From: JACQWX01 sp041662295
GTDB taxonomy: Bacteria > Elusimicrobiota > Elusimicrobia > UBA1565 > UBA9628
DNA length: 64,000 nucleotides
Reading direction: 5' to 3'
Assembly: GCA_041662295.1 (NCBI GenBank)
Contig: JBAZSR010000001.1
Span: 1 to 64,000, forward strand
Position 1 is the stretch's first letter. The number at the start of each line of letters is the position of its first letter. The position numbers were made by a program, and so were the translations under genes. Below, one piece after another: positions 32,834 through 41,130 of the stretch. The notes under the pieces are model-generated. The model saw only the letters and a program-made list of their open reading frames with translations. It was not told the DNA's origin and ran no database searches.

Positions 32834-33859
32834 GTGCCCCGTCCCCCCCGGCGGTTGTGGAGCACGAAGGTCAAGCTGGCAGCGGCCCTGTTCCTGGCCG
32901 CGGGGGCGGGACTGGCCGCCGGGAGGCTTCCTGTCGACCGGGCCGTCGCCGCGGCCCTGCTCCTGGCCGTCGCCGCCGCTGTCGCGGTCTGGCTCTGGCG
33001 CAGCCTGGTCCGGCCCATCGAGGACCTCAGCGAGGCCGCGGAGCGCCTGGCGGCCGGGGACTTCTCGGCCCGCGTGGTCTCGATCCCCGATGACGAGCAC
33101 CGGGGGCTGGCCCTGGCCCTCAATCAGATGGCCGGCCGCATCCAGGAAGACATCTCCAGGCTCACGGCACTGGAGCGCACCCGGCGCGACTTCGTGGGCA
33201 ACGTCTCCCATGAGCTGCGCACTCCGCTGGCCGCGGTGAAAGCCTATGCCGAGACCCTGGCATCGGGAGGGCCCGAGGACGAGGCCGGGCGCGCCGAGTT
33301 CGTGCGCGAGATCGAGAGGAACGCGGACCGCATGACCCGGCTCGTCGACGACCTGCTCGCCCTTTCCGCCTTGGAGTCGGGCGCCCGCGCCCCGGCCAAG
33401 GAGCCCGTCTCCCTGATGCGCGTCACCGGAGAGGTCGTGGCGGCCTTGAAGCCTCTGGCAGAGAAGAAGCGCATCGTGCTGCGGGTCGTGCCCTTCTCCG
33501 ACGTCCCCGACGTGCCCGCGGACCGCGGACAGCTCAAGCACGTGCTGTCGAACCTCATCGACAACGCGGTCAAATACACCCCGGAGGCCGGCGTCGTCAC
33601 GGTGAGGGCTGGCGTGGAGAAGGGGCACGCGCGCGTCTTCGTCGAAGACAACGGGGGCGGCATCCCGGCGGAGCACCTCTCCCGGGTCTTCGAGCGCTTC
33701 TACCGCGTGGACACGTCGCGCTCCCGCGAGATGGGCGGCACGGGCCTGGGCCTGGCCATCGTCAAGCATATCGTGGAGGCCCACGGCGGGCAGGTCCGTG
33801 CCGAGAGCGAGCCCGGAAAAGGCGCCGCGTTCAGCTTCACCCTGCCTCTTTCAGTCTGA
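32834..33859 (+). CDS. Sensor histidine kinase, PhoR-like
   Basis: The 341-residue kinase begins at GTG 32834, 1 nt after the regulator stop. It has two membrane helices (about 13-30 and 37-56) with almost no periplasmic loop, then a HAMP domain, the phosphorylated His126 in VGNVSHELRTPL, and the ATPase boxes NLIDNAVKYTP, DNGGGIP and GGTGLGLAIVKHI. PhoR proteins also lack a large sensor loop and sense phosphate through the transporter. There is no PAS domain between HAMP and HisKA, unlike E. coli PhoR. Confidence 0.88.
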   Translation: MPRPPRRLWSTKVKLAAALFLAAGAGLAAGRLPVDRAVAAALLLAVAAAVAVWLWRSLVRPIEDLSEAAERLAAGDFSARVVSIPDDEHRGLALALNQMAGRIQEDISRLTALERTRRDFVGNVSHELRTPLAAVKAYAETLASGGPEDEAGRAEFVREIERNADRMTRLVDDLLALSALESGARAPAKEPVSLMRVTGEVVAALKPLAEKKRIVLRVVPFSDVPDVPADRGQLKHVLSNLIDNAVKYTPEAGVVTVRAGVEKGHARVFVEDNGGGIPAEHLSRVFERFYRVDTSRSREMGGTGLGLAIVKHIVEAHGGQVRAESEPGKGAAFSFTLPLSV

Positions 33860-33868
33860 CCTGCGGGG

Positions 33869-33936
33869 CCGTCACGCGGCCGTCATGCGGGATTTTCCCC
33901 GCCGTCACGGACTTTCCAGCGCCCGGATGCTATCCT
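33869..33936 (+). promoter_or_regulatory. Pho-box-like repeats and -10 element
   Basis: CCGTCAC (33869), CCGTCAT (33880) and CCGTCAC (33902) lie in exact 11-bp register, with a degenerate unit at 33891. Seven-base repeats with 4-bp spacers are the layout of PhoB boxes (CTGTCAT-N4-CTGTCAT). A -10-like TATCCT lies at 33931-33936, 11 bp past where a fourth, degenerate unit would end. It precedes the DUF47-PiT-PiT operon. Confidence 0.6.
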
Positions 33937-33956
33937 GGTGGCCTCAGGAGGCTGAC

Positions 33957-34583
33957 ATGGCATTCTCGCTGATCCCGAAGGAAGAGAAGTTCTACGAGCT
34001 GTTCATCGTGCAGGCCGAGGCCGGGGTGAAGGCCGCGAAGATCTTCCGCGACCTCATCAAGGACTGGAGCCTCGAGTCGCCAGCCTTCGATGCGCTGAGG
34101 GACCTCGAGCATGAGGCCGACATCACCACCCATGAGATCAAGGACAAGCTCAACCGGACCTTCGTGACCCCCTTCGACCGCGAGGACATCCACTCCCTGG
34201 CCAGCGAGCTCGACGACGTCGTGGACATCATTCAGAGCACGGCCAACAGGATGAGGCTCTACCGCATCACGGCCTGCCGGCCCGAGCTTCTGGAGCTGAC
34301 CAATGTCCTGGCCGAGTCCGCGGAGCAGGTCCAGAAGGCCGTGACCGTCCTGGGCAAGAACGACAAGACGCGCCGGCTTCTCGACCACTGCATCGAGATC
34401 AACCGCTTGGAGAACGAGGGCGACGCCCTCCTGGCCAAGGCCATCGGCAACCTCTTTGCGGGCGGCAACGACCCCATCGAGGTCCTCAAGTGGGACCGCT
34501 GCTTTGAGGCGGTCGAGCGCGGCATCGACAAGTGCGAGCACGTGGCGCACATCATCGAGTCCATCACCGCGAAAGAGGGCTGA
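33957..34583 (+). CDS. DUF47/PhoU-like phosphate transport accessory protein
   Basis: The 208-residue, all-helical protein matches the DUF47 (PhoU_div) family: FDALRDLEHEADITTHEI, then TPFDREDIHSLASELDDVVD and a second helical bundle RLENEGDALL. DUF47 proteins usually sit beside PiT transporters and are thought to control them. The ATG at 33957 has AGGAGG upstream. It is 3 nt from the first PiT gene. Confidence 0.88.
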   Translation: MAFSLIPKEEKFYELFIVQAEAGVKAAKIFRDLIKDWSLESPAFDALRDLEHEADITTHEIKDKLNRTFVTPFDREDIHSLASELDDVVDIIQSTANRMRLYRITACRPELLELTNVLAESAEQVQKAVTVLGKNDKTRRLLDHCIEINRLENEGDALLAKAIGNLFAGGNDPIEVLKWDRCFEAVERGIDKCEHVAHIIESITAKEG

Positions 34584-34586
34584 GCC

Positions 34587-35573
34587 ATGGATTTCGGGCT
34601 CATCCTGATCATCGGCCTGGCCCTGGTCTTCGACTTCATCAACGGGTTCCACGACTCGGCCAACTCCATCGCCACCGTGGTCTCGACACGGGTGCTCACG
34701 CCCAAGCAGGCCGTGGTCTGGGCCGCGTTCTTCAACTTCATCGCGTTCCTGATCTTCGAGCTGCACGTGGCCAACACCGTGGGAAAGGGGATCGTGAACC
34801 CGGCCATCGTGGACCGGGGCATCATCGTGGCGACCCTCCTGGGAGCCTCGATCTGGGACCTGCTGACCTGGTACTGGGGACTGCCCACGAGCTCCTCGCA
34901 CGCCCTGATGGGAGGGTTCATCGGAGCCGCGCTGGTCAAGGTCGGGGCGTCCGCCCTGGTCTGGAAGGGCATCATCAAGACCGTGACCTTCATGTTCCTC
35001 GCCCCGGTGCTCGGGCTGACCATGGGGCTCGTGCTCGGGGTGGTCGTGTATTGGGCCTGCCGGAGGACCTCCCCCTCGCGCGTGGACGGCATCTTCCGCA
35101 AGGGCCAGCTCGTGAGCGCCGCGCTCTACAGCCTGGGCCACGGCGGCAACGACGCGCAGAAGACCATGGGCATCATCGCAGTCCTCCTGTTTTCCGCCGG
35201 GCTTCTCGGCCCCACCTTCCACGTCCCCCTCTGGGTGGTGCTCTCCTGCCACGCGGCCATGGGCCTGGGCACGCTCTTCGGGGGCTGGCGCATCGTCAAG
35301 ACCATGGGCCAGAAGGTGGCCAAGCTCAGGCCCGTGGACGGGTTCTGCGCGGAGACGGGCGGGGCCATGACCCTCTACCTCGCCTCGGCCCTCGGCGTGC
35401 CGGTGAGCACGACGCACACGATCACGGGCGCCATCATGGGCGTGGGTTCGCTTAGGCGCTTCACGGCTGTGCGCTGGGGCGTGGGAGGAGAGATCCTCCT
35501 GGCCTGGCTGATGACCATCCCGGCCGCGGCCGCGATCTCGGCCGCCTGCTACTGGGTCTTCAAGCACTTCTAG
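34587..35573 (+). CDS. PiT-family inorganic phosphate transporter (copy 1)
   Basis: The 328-residue membrane protein has the two PiT signatures: GFHDSANSIATVVSTRVL near the N-terminus and VSTTHTITGAIMGVG near the C-terminus, plus the repeat GLPTSSSHALMGG. It should bring in phosphate with a cation. The central GGNDAQKTMGI loop is conserved. A nearly identical gene follows. Confidence 0.93.
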   Translation: MDFGLILIIGLALVFDFINGFHDSANSIATVVSTRVLTPKQAVVWAAFFNFIAFLIFELHVANTVGKGIVNPAIVDRGIIVATLLGASIWDLLTWYWGLPTSSSHALMGGFIGAALVKVGASALVWKGIIKTVTFMFLAPVLGLTMGLVLGVVVYWACRRTSPSRVDGIFRKGQLVSAALYSLGHGGNDAQKTMGIIAVLLFSAGLLGPTFHVPLWVVLSCHAAMGLGTLFGGWRIVKTMGQKVAKLRPVDGFCAETGGAMTLYLASALGVPVSTTHTITGAIMGVGSLRRFTAVRWGVGGEILLAWLMTIPAAAAISAACYWVFKHF

Positions 35574-35643
35574 GACGCGGGCGGCCGTCCCTGGTGTGCC
35601 CCGCATCGGGCAAATATGTTTCAATGTCCACGAACAAAACCCC

Positions 35644-36639
35644 GTGGACATCTCCCTCATCCTCATCATCGGCCTGGCCCTGGTCTTCGACTTCATCAAC
35701 GGGTTCCATGACTCGGCGAACTCCATCGCCACCGTGGTCTCGACACGGGTGCTCACGCCCAAGCAGGCCGTGGTCTGGGCCGCGTTCTTCAACTTCATCG
35801 CGTTCACCTTCTTCGAGCTCCATGTAGCCGCGACCATCGGCAAGGGCATCGTGGACCCCGCCATCGTGGACCGGAGCATCATCGCCGCGACCCTCCTCGG
35901 CGCCTGCGTCTGGGACCTGCTGACCTGGTATTGGGGACTCCCCACGAGCTCTTCGCACGCGCTCATCGGCGGCTTCATCGGCGCCGCCCTGGTGAAGGTG
36001 GGGACGTCGGCGCTCGTCTGGACCGGGATCATGAAGACCCTGATCTTCATGATCCTTTCGCCGATCCTCGGGATGACGCTAGGCCTTTCGTTCGGGGTCG
36101 CGGTCTATAGAGGGTTCCAGAAAGCGGCCCCCTCCAAAGTGGACGGCATCTTCCGCAAGGGCCAGCTCGTGAGCGCCGCGCTTTACAGCCTGGGCCACGG
36201 CGGCAACGACGCGCAGAAGACCATGGGCATCATCGCGGTCCTGCTCCTGTCGACCCAGCCCCCGGGTTCCCCTTTCCACGTCCCGTTGTGGGTCGTGCTC
36301 TCCTGCAGCCTGGCCATGGGATGCGGCACGCTCTTCGGGGGCTGGCGCATCGTCAAGACCATGGGTCAGAAGGTGGCCAAGCTCAGGCCCGTGGACGGGT
36401 TCTGCGCGGAGACGGGCGGGGCCATGACGCTCTTCCTCGCCTCGGTCTTGGGCGTGCCGGTGAGCACGACGCACACGATCACGGGCGCCATCATGGGCGT
36501 GGGTTCGCTCAGGCGCTTCACGGCTGTGCGCTGGGGCGTGGGCGGGGAGATCGCCCTGGCCTGGGTCATGACCATCCCGGCCGCAGCCGCGATCTCGGCC
36601 GCCTGCTACTGGCTGTCCCGGCTTTTCCTGGGAAGATAG
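35644..36639 (+). CDS. PiT-family inorganic phosphate transporter (copy 2)
   Basis: The 331-residue paralogue of the preceding gene has the same signatures (GFHDSANSIATVVSTRVL, VSTTHTITGAIMGVG). I place the start at GTG 35644 because VDISLILIIG aligns with MDFGLILIIG of copy 1. A longer frame from GTG 35596 adds 16 residues without similarity. No Shine-Dalgarno is clear. Its end overlaps asd by 34 nt on the opposite strand. Differences from copy 1 cluster in the 150-190 residue region. Confidence 0.9.
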   Translation: MDISLILIIGLALVFDFINGFHDSANSIATVVSTRVLTPKQAVVWAAFFNFIAFTFFELHVAATIGKGIVDPAIVDRSIIAATLLGACVWDLLTWYWGLPTSSSHALIGGFIGAALVKVGTSALVWTGIMKTLIFMILSPILGMTLGLSFGVAVYRGFQKAAPSKVDGIFRKGQLVSAALYSLGHGGNDAQKTMGIIAVLLLSTQPPGSPFHVPLWVVLSCSLAMGCGTLFGGWRIVKTMGQKVAKLRPVDGFCAETGGAMTLFLASVLGVPVSTTHTITGAIMGVGSLRRFTAVRWGVGGEIALAWVMTIPAAAAISAACYWLSRLFLGR

Positions 36640-37667
36640 CCCCTCTTCAGAAGCTCCTCCGCGATCTGCACGGAGTTGAGGGCCGCGCCCTTGAGCAGGT
36701 TGTCGTAGGACAGCCAGAGGCTGAGTTCGTCGTCCGCCGCTCCCTGGCGGAGCCTTCCGCAGAAGACTGGCCCCTTTCCCCCCGCCGCAAGCGGGGTGGG
36801 GTAGTCGCCTTCGGGGCTCAGGATCAGTCCCGGGGTCTTCTGCAGGATGGCGCGGGCCCTGGAGACCGACAGGGGAGACGCGAAAGTCAGCCACGCGGCC
36901 ATGGAGTGGCCGCGCACCACGGGGACGCGTACGGCCGTGACGCTGACCCGCATGTCGGGCGCGTCCCAGACCTTGCGCAGCTCCGCGCTCACCTTGCGTT
37001 CCTCGCCGGAGTCCCCCCTCTCGTCGAACCTGCCGACCTGGGGGATGACGTTGTAGGCGATGGCCCGGGGCAGGGCCTTGTGTCCCGGGGCCTGGAGCAC
37101 GGGAGCGCGGTCCTTCATGGAAAGGCGGCCGAAGCCCGTGTTCTGGGCGAAGAGCTCCGCGAGGGCGTCCCTGCCCGCGCCAGAGACCGACTGGTAGGTG
37201 GCCAGCCGGACCGCGGTGACGCGGCAGGCGGCGTGCAGGCCCGCGCCAGCCACGGCGAGCGGGGTCATGGTGCAGTTCGGGCCCGCGATGAGGCGCTGAC
37301 CGCGGGAAAGGGCGCCAGGGTTGACCTCGGGGATGACCAAGGGCACCTTGGGGTCGAGCCTGAAGGCCGCGCTGTCGTCGATGACATAAACGCCGCGGCC
37401 TGCCAGGTCCGGGGCGTGTTCGAGGGCCACCTCATCGGAGCTCACGAAGAAGACCAGATCGCAAGACCGCAATCCCTTGAGGTCGATCGCCGGGGCCCGC
37501 AGGGTCGTGCCTTGGAAGACCACGTTCTTCTTGGACTCTCCGGACGAATAAGGCCTGAGCTCCTTGATGGGCAGGGCCGTCTTCTGGAGGAGGAAGACGA
37601 GCTCCCGGCCCACCATGCCGGTGGCGCCGACCACGCCGCAGACGAGGCCGGGCTTACCGCGGGGCAT
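36606..37667 (-). CDS. asd: Aspartate-semialdehyde dehydrogenase
   Basis: The 353-residue enzyme makes aspartate-4-semialdehyde for lysine/diaminopimelate, threonine and methionine. It has the NADP-binding GATGMVG (14-20), catalytic Cys132 in AGPNCTMTPL, and the later basic region VPVVRGHSMAAWLTF. The mid-protein SGAGRDALAELF is also typical. It overlaps the secreted-protein gene by 14 nt at its start and the PiT gene at its end. Confidence 0.92.
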   Translation of the reverse strand: MPRGKPGLVCGVVGATGMVGRELVFLLQKTALPIKELRPYSSGESKKNVVFQGTTLRAPAIDLKGLRSCDLVFFVSSDEVALEHAPDLAGRGVYVIDDSAAFRLDPKVPLVIPEVNPGALSRGQRLIAGPNCTMTPLAVAGAGLHAACRVTAVRLATYQSVSGAGRDALAELFAQNTGFGRLSMKDRAPVLQAPGHKALPRAIAYNVIPQVGRFDERGDSGEERKVSAELRKVWDAPDMRVSVTAVRVPVVRGHSMAAWLTFASPLSVSRARAILQKTPGLILSPEGDYPTPLAAGGKGPVFCGRLRQGAADDELSLWLSYDNLLKGAALNSVQIAEELLKRGYLPRKSRDSQ

Positions 37668-38670
37668 AGGGAAGGGGGACCGGGATGCTGTGCCCGGTGT
37701 TGCCGCAGATGTCGCGCGCCACGCCGCGCGCGTAGCTGGCCGCTGGCGGAAGCTTGGCGGCCTGCAGGGTGAAGGAATAGGGGGGCTTGCGGATGACGCG
37801 GCCCGCGCGCGTCCAATCGAGCTGGTCTTGGGAGACCTCCACCCAGGCCTCGGCGAGGTTCTCCCCCCCGGCCGAGAACTCGACGAGGTACGTGGCTCCG
37901 AGGTTGCGGGCCGTGATGTCGGTCACCGTCACCTCGCTGGTGACCGGCGGCACGAGCTTGACCACCAGGGCGGGAGAGATGTTGTTGATGGCGGTCTGGA
38001 GGGCGTTCGACCCCTTCCTCGGCGGTACGCCCGAGATGGAGCGGTTGTTCCAGGCGCGGGTCTCGCGCGGCATGGAGGAGTCCACGGAAGCCGCGGCCAG
38101 GATAGGGGCGCTCGACGCGCTCTGGAAGTATTGGGTGGCCGAGTAGACGATGACGAAATTCGGTCCGGCGGAGGATATCCGGTCCATGGGGACCTCGGCC
38201 CAGAACCATTCCGAGGACCCGATGCCTTCCACGCTCGCGGAGGGATCGGGCTCGGCCGGTATGTCAGCGGCGTCGACGAGGAAGAAGGTCTGCTTGTTGT
38301 TGAAGGCCGGGGTCGGCGAGATCGCGACGTAGATCTTTCCTGGGATGAGGTCCCGGACCCACGGCCGGTTCTCGCTGGGCCGCGTCTTGGCGCGTCCCAG
38401 CTTGGCGCCGACGAATGCGCGGCTGAATTCTCCGGCAGGGGCCGGAGGCAGTTTGACGATCCACGCGTTGTTGTACCCGACGTACCAGTTCGCGTCCGAA
38501 CCGCCGTCCGCGAATCGCGTGAAGTCATTGATGTTCGGCGCCAGGGATAGGTAGGTCGGCAGGAATGCGTTCGTCGAGACCTCAAGCGCTGGCGCCTGCG
38601 CCTCTTCCTGTGCCAAGGCGCGGGGTGCGGACAGGATTGAAAATCCAAATAATATTGATAATATAATCAT
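37654..38670 (-). CDS. Predicted secreted protein, unknown
   Basis: The 338-residue protein has a signal peptide (MIILSILFGFSILSAPRALA). The rest is beta-rich and the C-terminal third (residues about 225-310) resembles an Ig/FnIII-like fold (TVTDITARNLGATYLVEF...). No catalytic motif is visible. Its start overlaps the parB stop (ATGA 38667-38670) and its end overlaps asd, so it belongs to the parAB transcript. Confidence 0.55.
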   Translation of the reverse strand: MIILSILFGFSILSAPRALAQEEAQAPALEVSTNAFLPTYLSLAPNINDFTRFADGGSDANWYVGYNNAWIVKLPPAPAGEFSRAFVGAKLGRAKTRPSENRPWVRDLIPGKIYVAISPTPAFNNKQTFFLVDAADIPAEPDPSASVEGIGSSEWFWAEVPMDRISSAGPNFVIVYSATQYFQSASSAPILAAASVDSSMPRETRAWNNRSISGVPPRKGSNALQTAINNISPALVVKLVPPVTSEVTVTDITARNLGATYLVEFSAGGENLAEAWVEVSQDQLDWTRAGRVIRKPPYSFTLQAAKLPPAASYARGVARDICGNTGHSIPVPLPYAPR

Positions 38671-39551
38671 TTATTTAGTATGTCCAAGATCCTGTCGAAG
38701 TCCGTGTTCGAATAGAAATGAATCGCGATCGTCCCTGTGGACGGGTCCTTGCGCGTCTTGATCTCTACCTTGGTGCCGAGCAGATGCTGGAGTTGGTTCT
38801 CCATATCCCGGATCTCAGGGGTCTTTTCCCTGCTTGGGGCAGGAGCGCTTTTCCGCGGCTCTGGCGCGGTTGAGGCTGGGGCGCTCTGGATGCGGCGGGC
38901 CAGATCTTCGAGCTCGCGGACCGACATCTTCTGATCCAGCAGGATCTTAAAAAGTCTATGTTTTTCCATTGGATTTTCAATCATCAGCAGGGCGCGGGCA
39001 TGGCCTTCGGTGATCTGGCCGAACTCGAGCGCCTTCTGAATCTCATCCGGAAGATCGAGCAGGCGGAGCGTGTTCGAAATGGCGGACTTCGATTTTCCGA
39101 CCAATTGGGTGAGTTGGGACTGATTGATCTGCGCCTCTTTCATGAGCCGGAGGTAGCCGTGGGCCTCTTCGATCGGATTGAGGCCTTCGCGTTGAAGGTT
39201 CTCGATGAGGGCCAGGGCAAGGCGCTTGCGGTCCGATTCCACGGACCGGACCACGATGTCGACTTCCTTGAGCCCGGCTAACTCCGCGGCGCGCAGTCTG
39301 CGTTCTCCTGCGATGAGCTCGTAGGTCCTGCTGCTCTCATCAAAAGACACCACAATGGGCTGGGCCAAGCCGTATTCCTTGATCGTGGAGGCGAGCTCGC
39401 TGAGCTTCTCAGGGTCGAAGTTCTTCCTGGGCTGCATGTGGTTTGGCCGGATCTTTTCGATCGGGACCTTGAATTGCTTCGGCGGCGCGTCCGGGGCCTG
39501 CTGATTTTTCGGAAGCAGAGCGTCGAGTCCCTTGCCTAGTGCCTGTCTCAT
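38667..39551 (-). CDS. parB: Chromosome partitioning protein ParB
   Basis: The 294-residue protein has the CTP-binding ParB/Srx domain (PNHMQPRKNFD, then AGERRLRAAELAGL), a helix-turn-helix (INQSQLTQLVGKSKSAISNTLRLL) and a C-terminal dimerisation segment. It should bind parS sites and load SMC. I found no perfect TGTTTCACGTGAAACA site by eye in this window. It follows parA by 3 nt. Confidence 0.95.
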   Translation of the reverse strand: MRQALGKGLDALLPKNQQAPDAPPKQFKVPIEKIRPNHMQPRKNFDPEKLSELASTIKEYGLAQPIVVSFDESSRTYELIAGERRLRAAELAGLKEVDIVVRSVESDRKRLALALIENLQREGLNPIEEAHGYLRLMKEAQINQSQLTQLVGKSKSAISNTLRLLDLPDEIQKALEFGQITEGHARALLMIENPMEKHRLFKILLDQKMSVRELEDLARRIQSAPASTAPEPRKSAPAPSREKTPEIRDMENQLQHLLGTKVEIKTRKDPSTGTIAIHFYSNTDFDRILDILNK

Positions 39552-39554
39552 GGC

Positions 39555-40400
39555 TCACTCTCCAATGGTCTGTGTTTGGGCTTGCGCAGGCTCTGCCTGG
39601 TCAGGCACTGCCTGGATGCCGGTTGTCTGCGGCGTGATGTTGCGGCGGGAAAGAAATTCCTGGGCCAATGCCAAGTATGCTTGCCCGCCCCGTGACTTTG
39701 GGTCGTACTGAAAAATCGACTGCCCGAATCCAGGAGCCTCTGCCAATCTGATGTTCCTTGGAATCACGGTATTGAACATCGATGTGCCGAAGAACTTTGA
39801 CACTTCGTCTTTGACTTGGTTCGAAAGCAGCATCCTGGTATCGAACATGGTCAGGAGGCCTCCCTCAAGGCTGAGTTTCGGATTCAGGGTGTCCCGGACC
39901 CTGGCAACAGCCTCCACGAACTGGGCAAGGCCTTCCAGGGCATAATACTCTCCCTGGATAGGGATGATGACCTTATCAGCGGCATTTAGAGCATTGATGG
40001 TCAGAACACCAAGCGATGGAGGGCAATCGATGATGACAAAGGCGTATTTGTCCCTGATGGAGGAAAGCGCTCCGCGCAGCCTGCTTTCTCTTCCAACAGC
40101 GCTTGCCAGGGCGATCTCAGAACCAAGAAGGTCGGAGTTCGCGCCCACCAGACTCAGATTGGGAACGGTTGTTTCTCTGATGGTTTTTTCCAGTGGCGTC
40201 AACTCGACCACCACATTGTAGATGTTCGGGTTGAATTGAACCTTGTCGAAACCCAGGCCAGAGGTGGCGTTGCCCTGCGGGTCCGTGTCGATGATGAGTG
40301 TCGGTAACCCCAGAGCAGCAAGTCCAGCGGCAAGATTGATGGTGGTGGTGGTCTTGCCGACACCCCCTTTTTGGTTCGCGATGACGATTGTTTCAGTCAT
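39555..40400 (-). CDS. parA: Chromosome partitioning ATPase ParA/Soj
   Basis: The 281-residue ATPase has the deviant Walker A KGGVGKTT (11-18), Walker B FVIIDCPPSLG and the NVVVELTPLEKTI linker usual in Soj proteins. It drives origin segregation with ParB. Codon use is visibly more AT-rich than in neighbouring genes. It starts 6 nt after the LAGLIDADG-like gene, which suggests one transcript. Confidence 0.95.
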   Translation of the reverse strand: MTETIVIANQKGGVGKTTTTINLAAGLAALGLPTLIIDTDPQGNATSGLGFDKVQFNPNIYNVVVELTPLEKTIRETTVPNLSLVGANSDLLGSEIALASAVGRESRLRGALSSIRDKYAFVIIDCPPSLGVLTINALNAADKVIIPIQGEYYALEGLAQFVEAVARVRDTLNPKLSLEGGLLTMFDTRMLLSNQVKDEVSKFFGTSMFNTVIPRNIRLAEAPGFGQSIFQYDPKSRGGQAYLALAQEFLSRRNITPQTTGIQAVPDQAEPAQAQTQTIGE

Positions 40401-40406
40401 GGTTCC

Positions 40407-40880
40407 TCAGTGATTCGGCTTGTTCAGTCCGGAAGGCCTGCGGCGGGAGAGCTCTGAAAGCCTTGTTGCTAATGAGAAGAGGGCATCATGGTCTGCCTGC
40501 CGCGGGGCACGCTTGAGCTCGAACATCTCTTTCCAGACATTGAAAGCAGCGGACCTGCTTCCTGCAAGAGGATAAGTTTCAAAGTGGCGGACCAGTCTTT
40601 CGAGATCGCTGACTTTGGTTACACAATAGTACCAGCTCCCCCCACGGCCAAGGGAGGCATCGTCTTTTGGTCTTGAGTGATAAACATTACCAACACCGAA
40701 AAAGAGCATTAGCGAAAAAAGGAGATCTTTGTCCGGTTCTTGCACTTTTAGCGAGAACCTGAGGTTGATTCCATTTCCGTTTCGAGAGTATGTGAAAGAT
40801 GCTAGGCCTTCTGATAGACCTGTCACGTACGCTGGTGATAGCGCTGACTGTCTGTAATTTCCCAGCTGGGGCGTTTTCAC
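40407..40880 (-). CDS. Degenerate LAGLIDADG-fold protein upstream of parA
   Basis: The 157-residue protein aligns along its length with single LAGLIDADG_1 domains: LRFSLKVQEPDKDLLFSLML, FFGVGNVYHSRPK, a Tyr-rich strand, and RHFETYPLAGSRSAAFNVW. The motif itself reads VTGLSEGLA (19-27). The position of the catalytic acid is Leu26, so nuclease activity is unlikely. The start is GTG at 40880, with only a weak AGAAG upstream. No intron or intein is nearby. A role as a DNA-binding regulator is my inference, by analogy with WhiA. Confidence 0.7.
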   Translation of the reverse strand: MKTPQLGNYRQSALSPAYVTGLSEGLASFTYSRNGNGINLRFSLKVQEPDKDLLFSLMLFFGVGNVYHSRPKDDASLGRGGSWYYCVTKVSDLERLVRHFETYPLAGSRSAAFNVWKEMFELKRAPRQADHDALFSLATRLSELSRRRPSGLNKPNH

Positions 40881-41130
40881 GTTTGAACTTCTGCTAGTGT
40901 TTTTTTGAGAGTTTTTTCTGCTGCTAAGGCTAGAATATCACAATGCCACAACTGCGTCAAGTGGGAAAAACACAAACGTGTTGTTTGGAATCATATACTA
41001 TCTTTAGATTGCTTTATTGGTCATTTGTTAGTGCTGGTGATTTATTAGTGCTGTTTAAAACATCTCCTCAATGGCCGCAATGGGGACTCGCGCACGCGCA
41101 CGGCCGAATGAATTTGTATCATGTGAAATC
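40881..41130. other. AT-rich intergenic region
   Basis: About 250 bp separate two divergent genes. It is far more AT-rich than its surroundings, with T-runs near 40900-40918. It holds a 9-bp direct repeat TTAGTGCTG (41028-41036 and 41045-41053) and a short inverted repeat AACAC/GTGTT (40969-40982). A TTTCACGT half resembling parS lies at 40875-40882. No gene is supported, and promoters for both sides are likely here. Confidence 0.5.

Larger units (their letters stand above)
34587..36639 (+). repeat. Tandem duplication of the PiT gene
   Basis: The two PiT genes are direct repeats of about 1 kb. Stretches of roughly 50-100 bp are identical or differ by one base, for example the region around GIFRKGQLVSAALYSLGHGG (35090-35180 versus 36144-36235) and the last 200 bp. 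Other stretches differ at many third positions. That patchwork fits gene conversion. Confidence 0.85.

Noticed and set aside
40407..40880. Active homing endonuclease
   Set aside because: The LAGLIDADG motif lacks the catalytic acid (Leu26) and there is no intron or intein in the neighbourhood.
40873..40888. parS site for ParB
   Set aside because: Only the TTTCACGT half matches the consensus, and the other half has several mismatches. No perfect site was seen elsewhere in the window.
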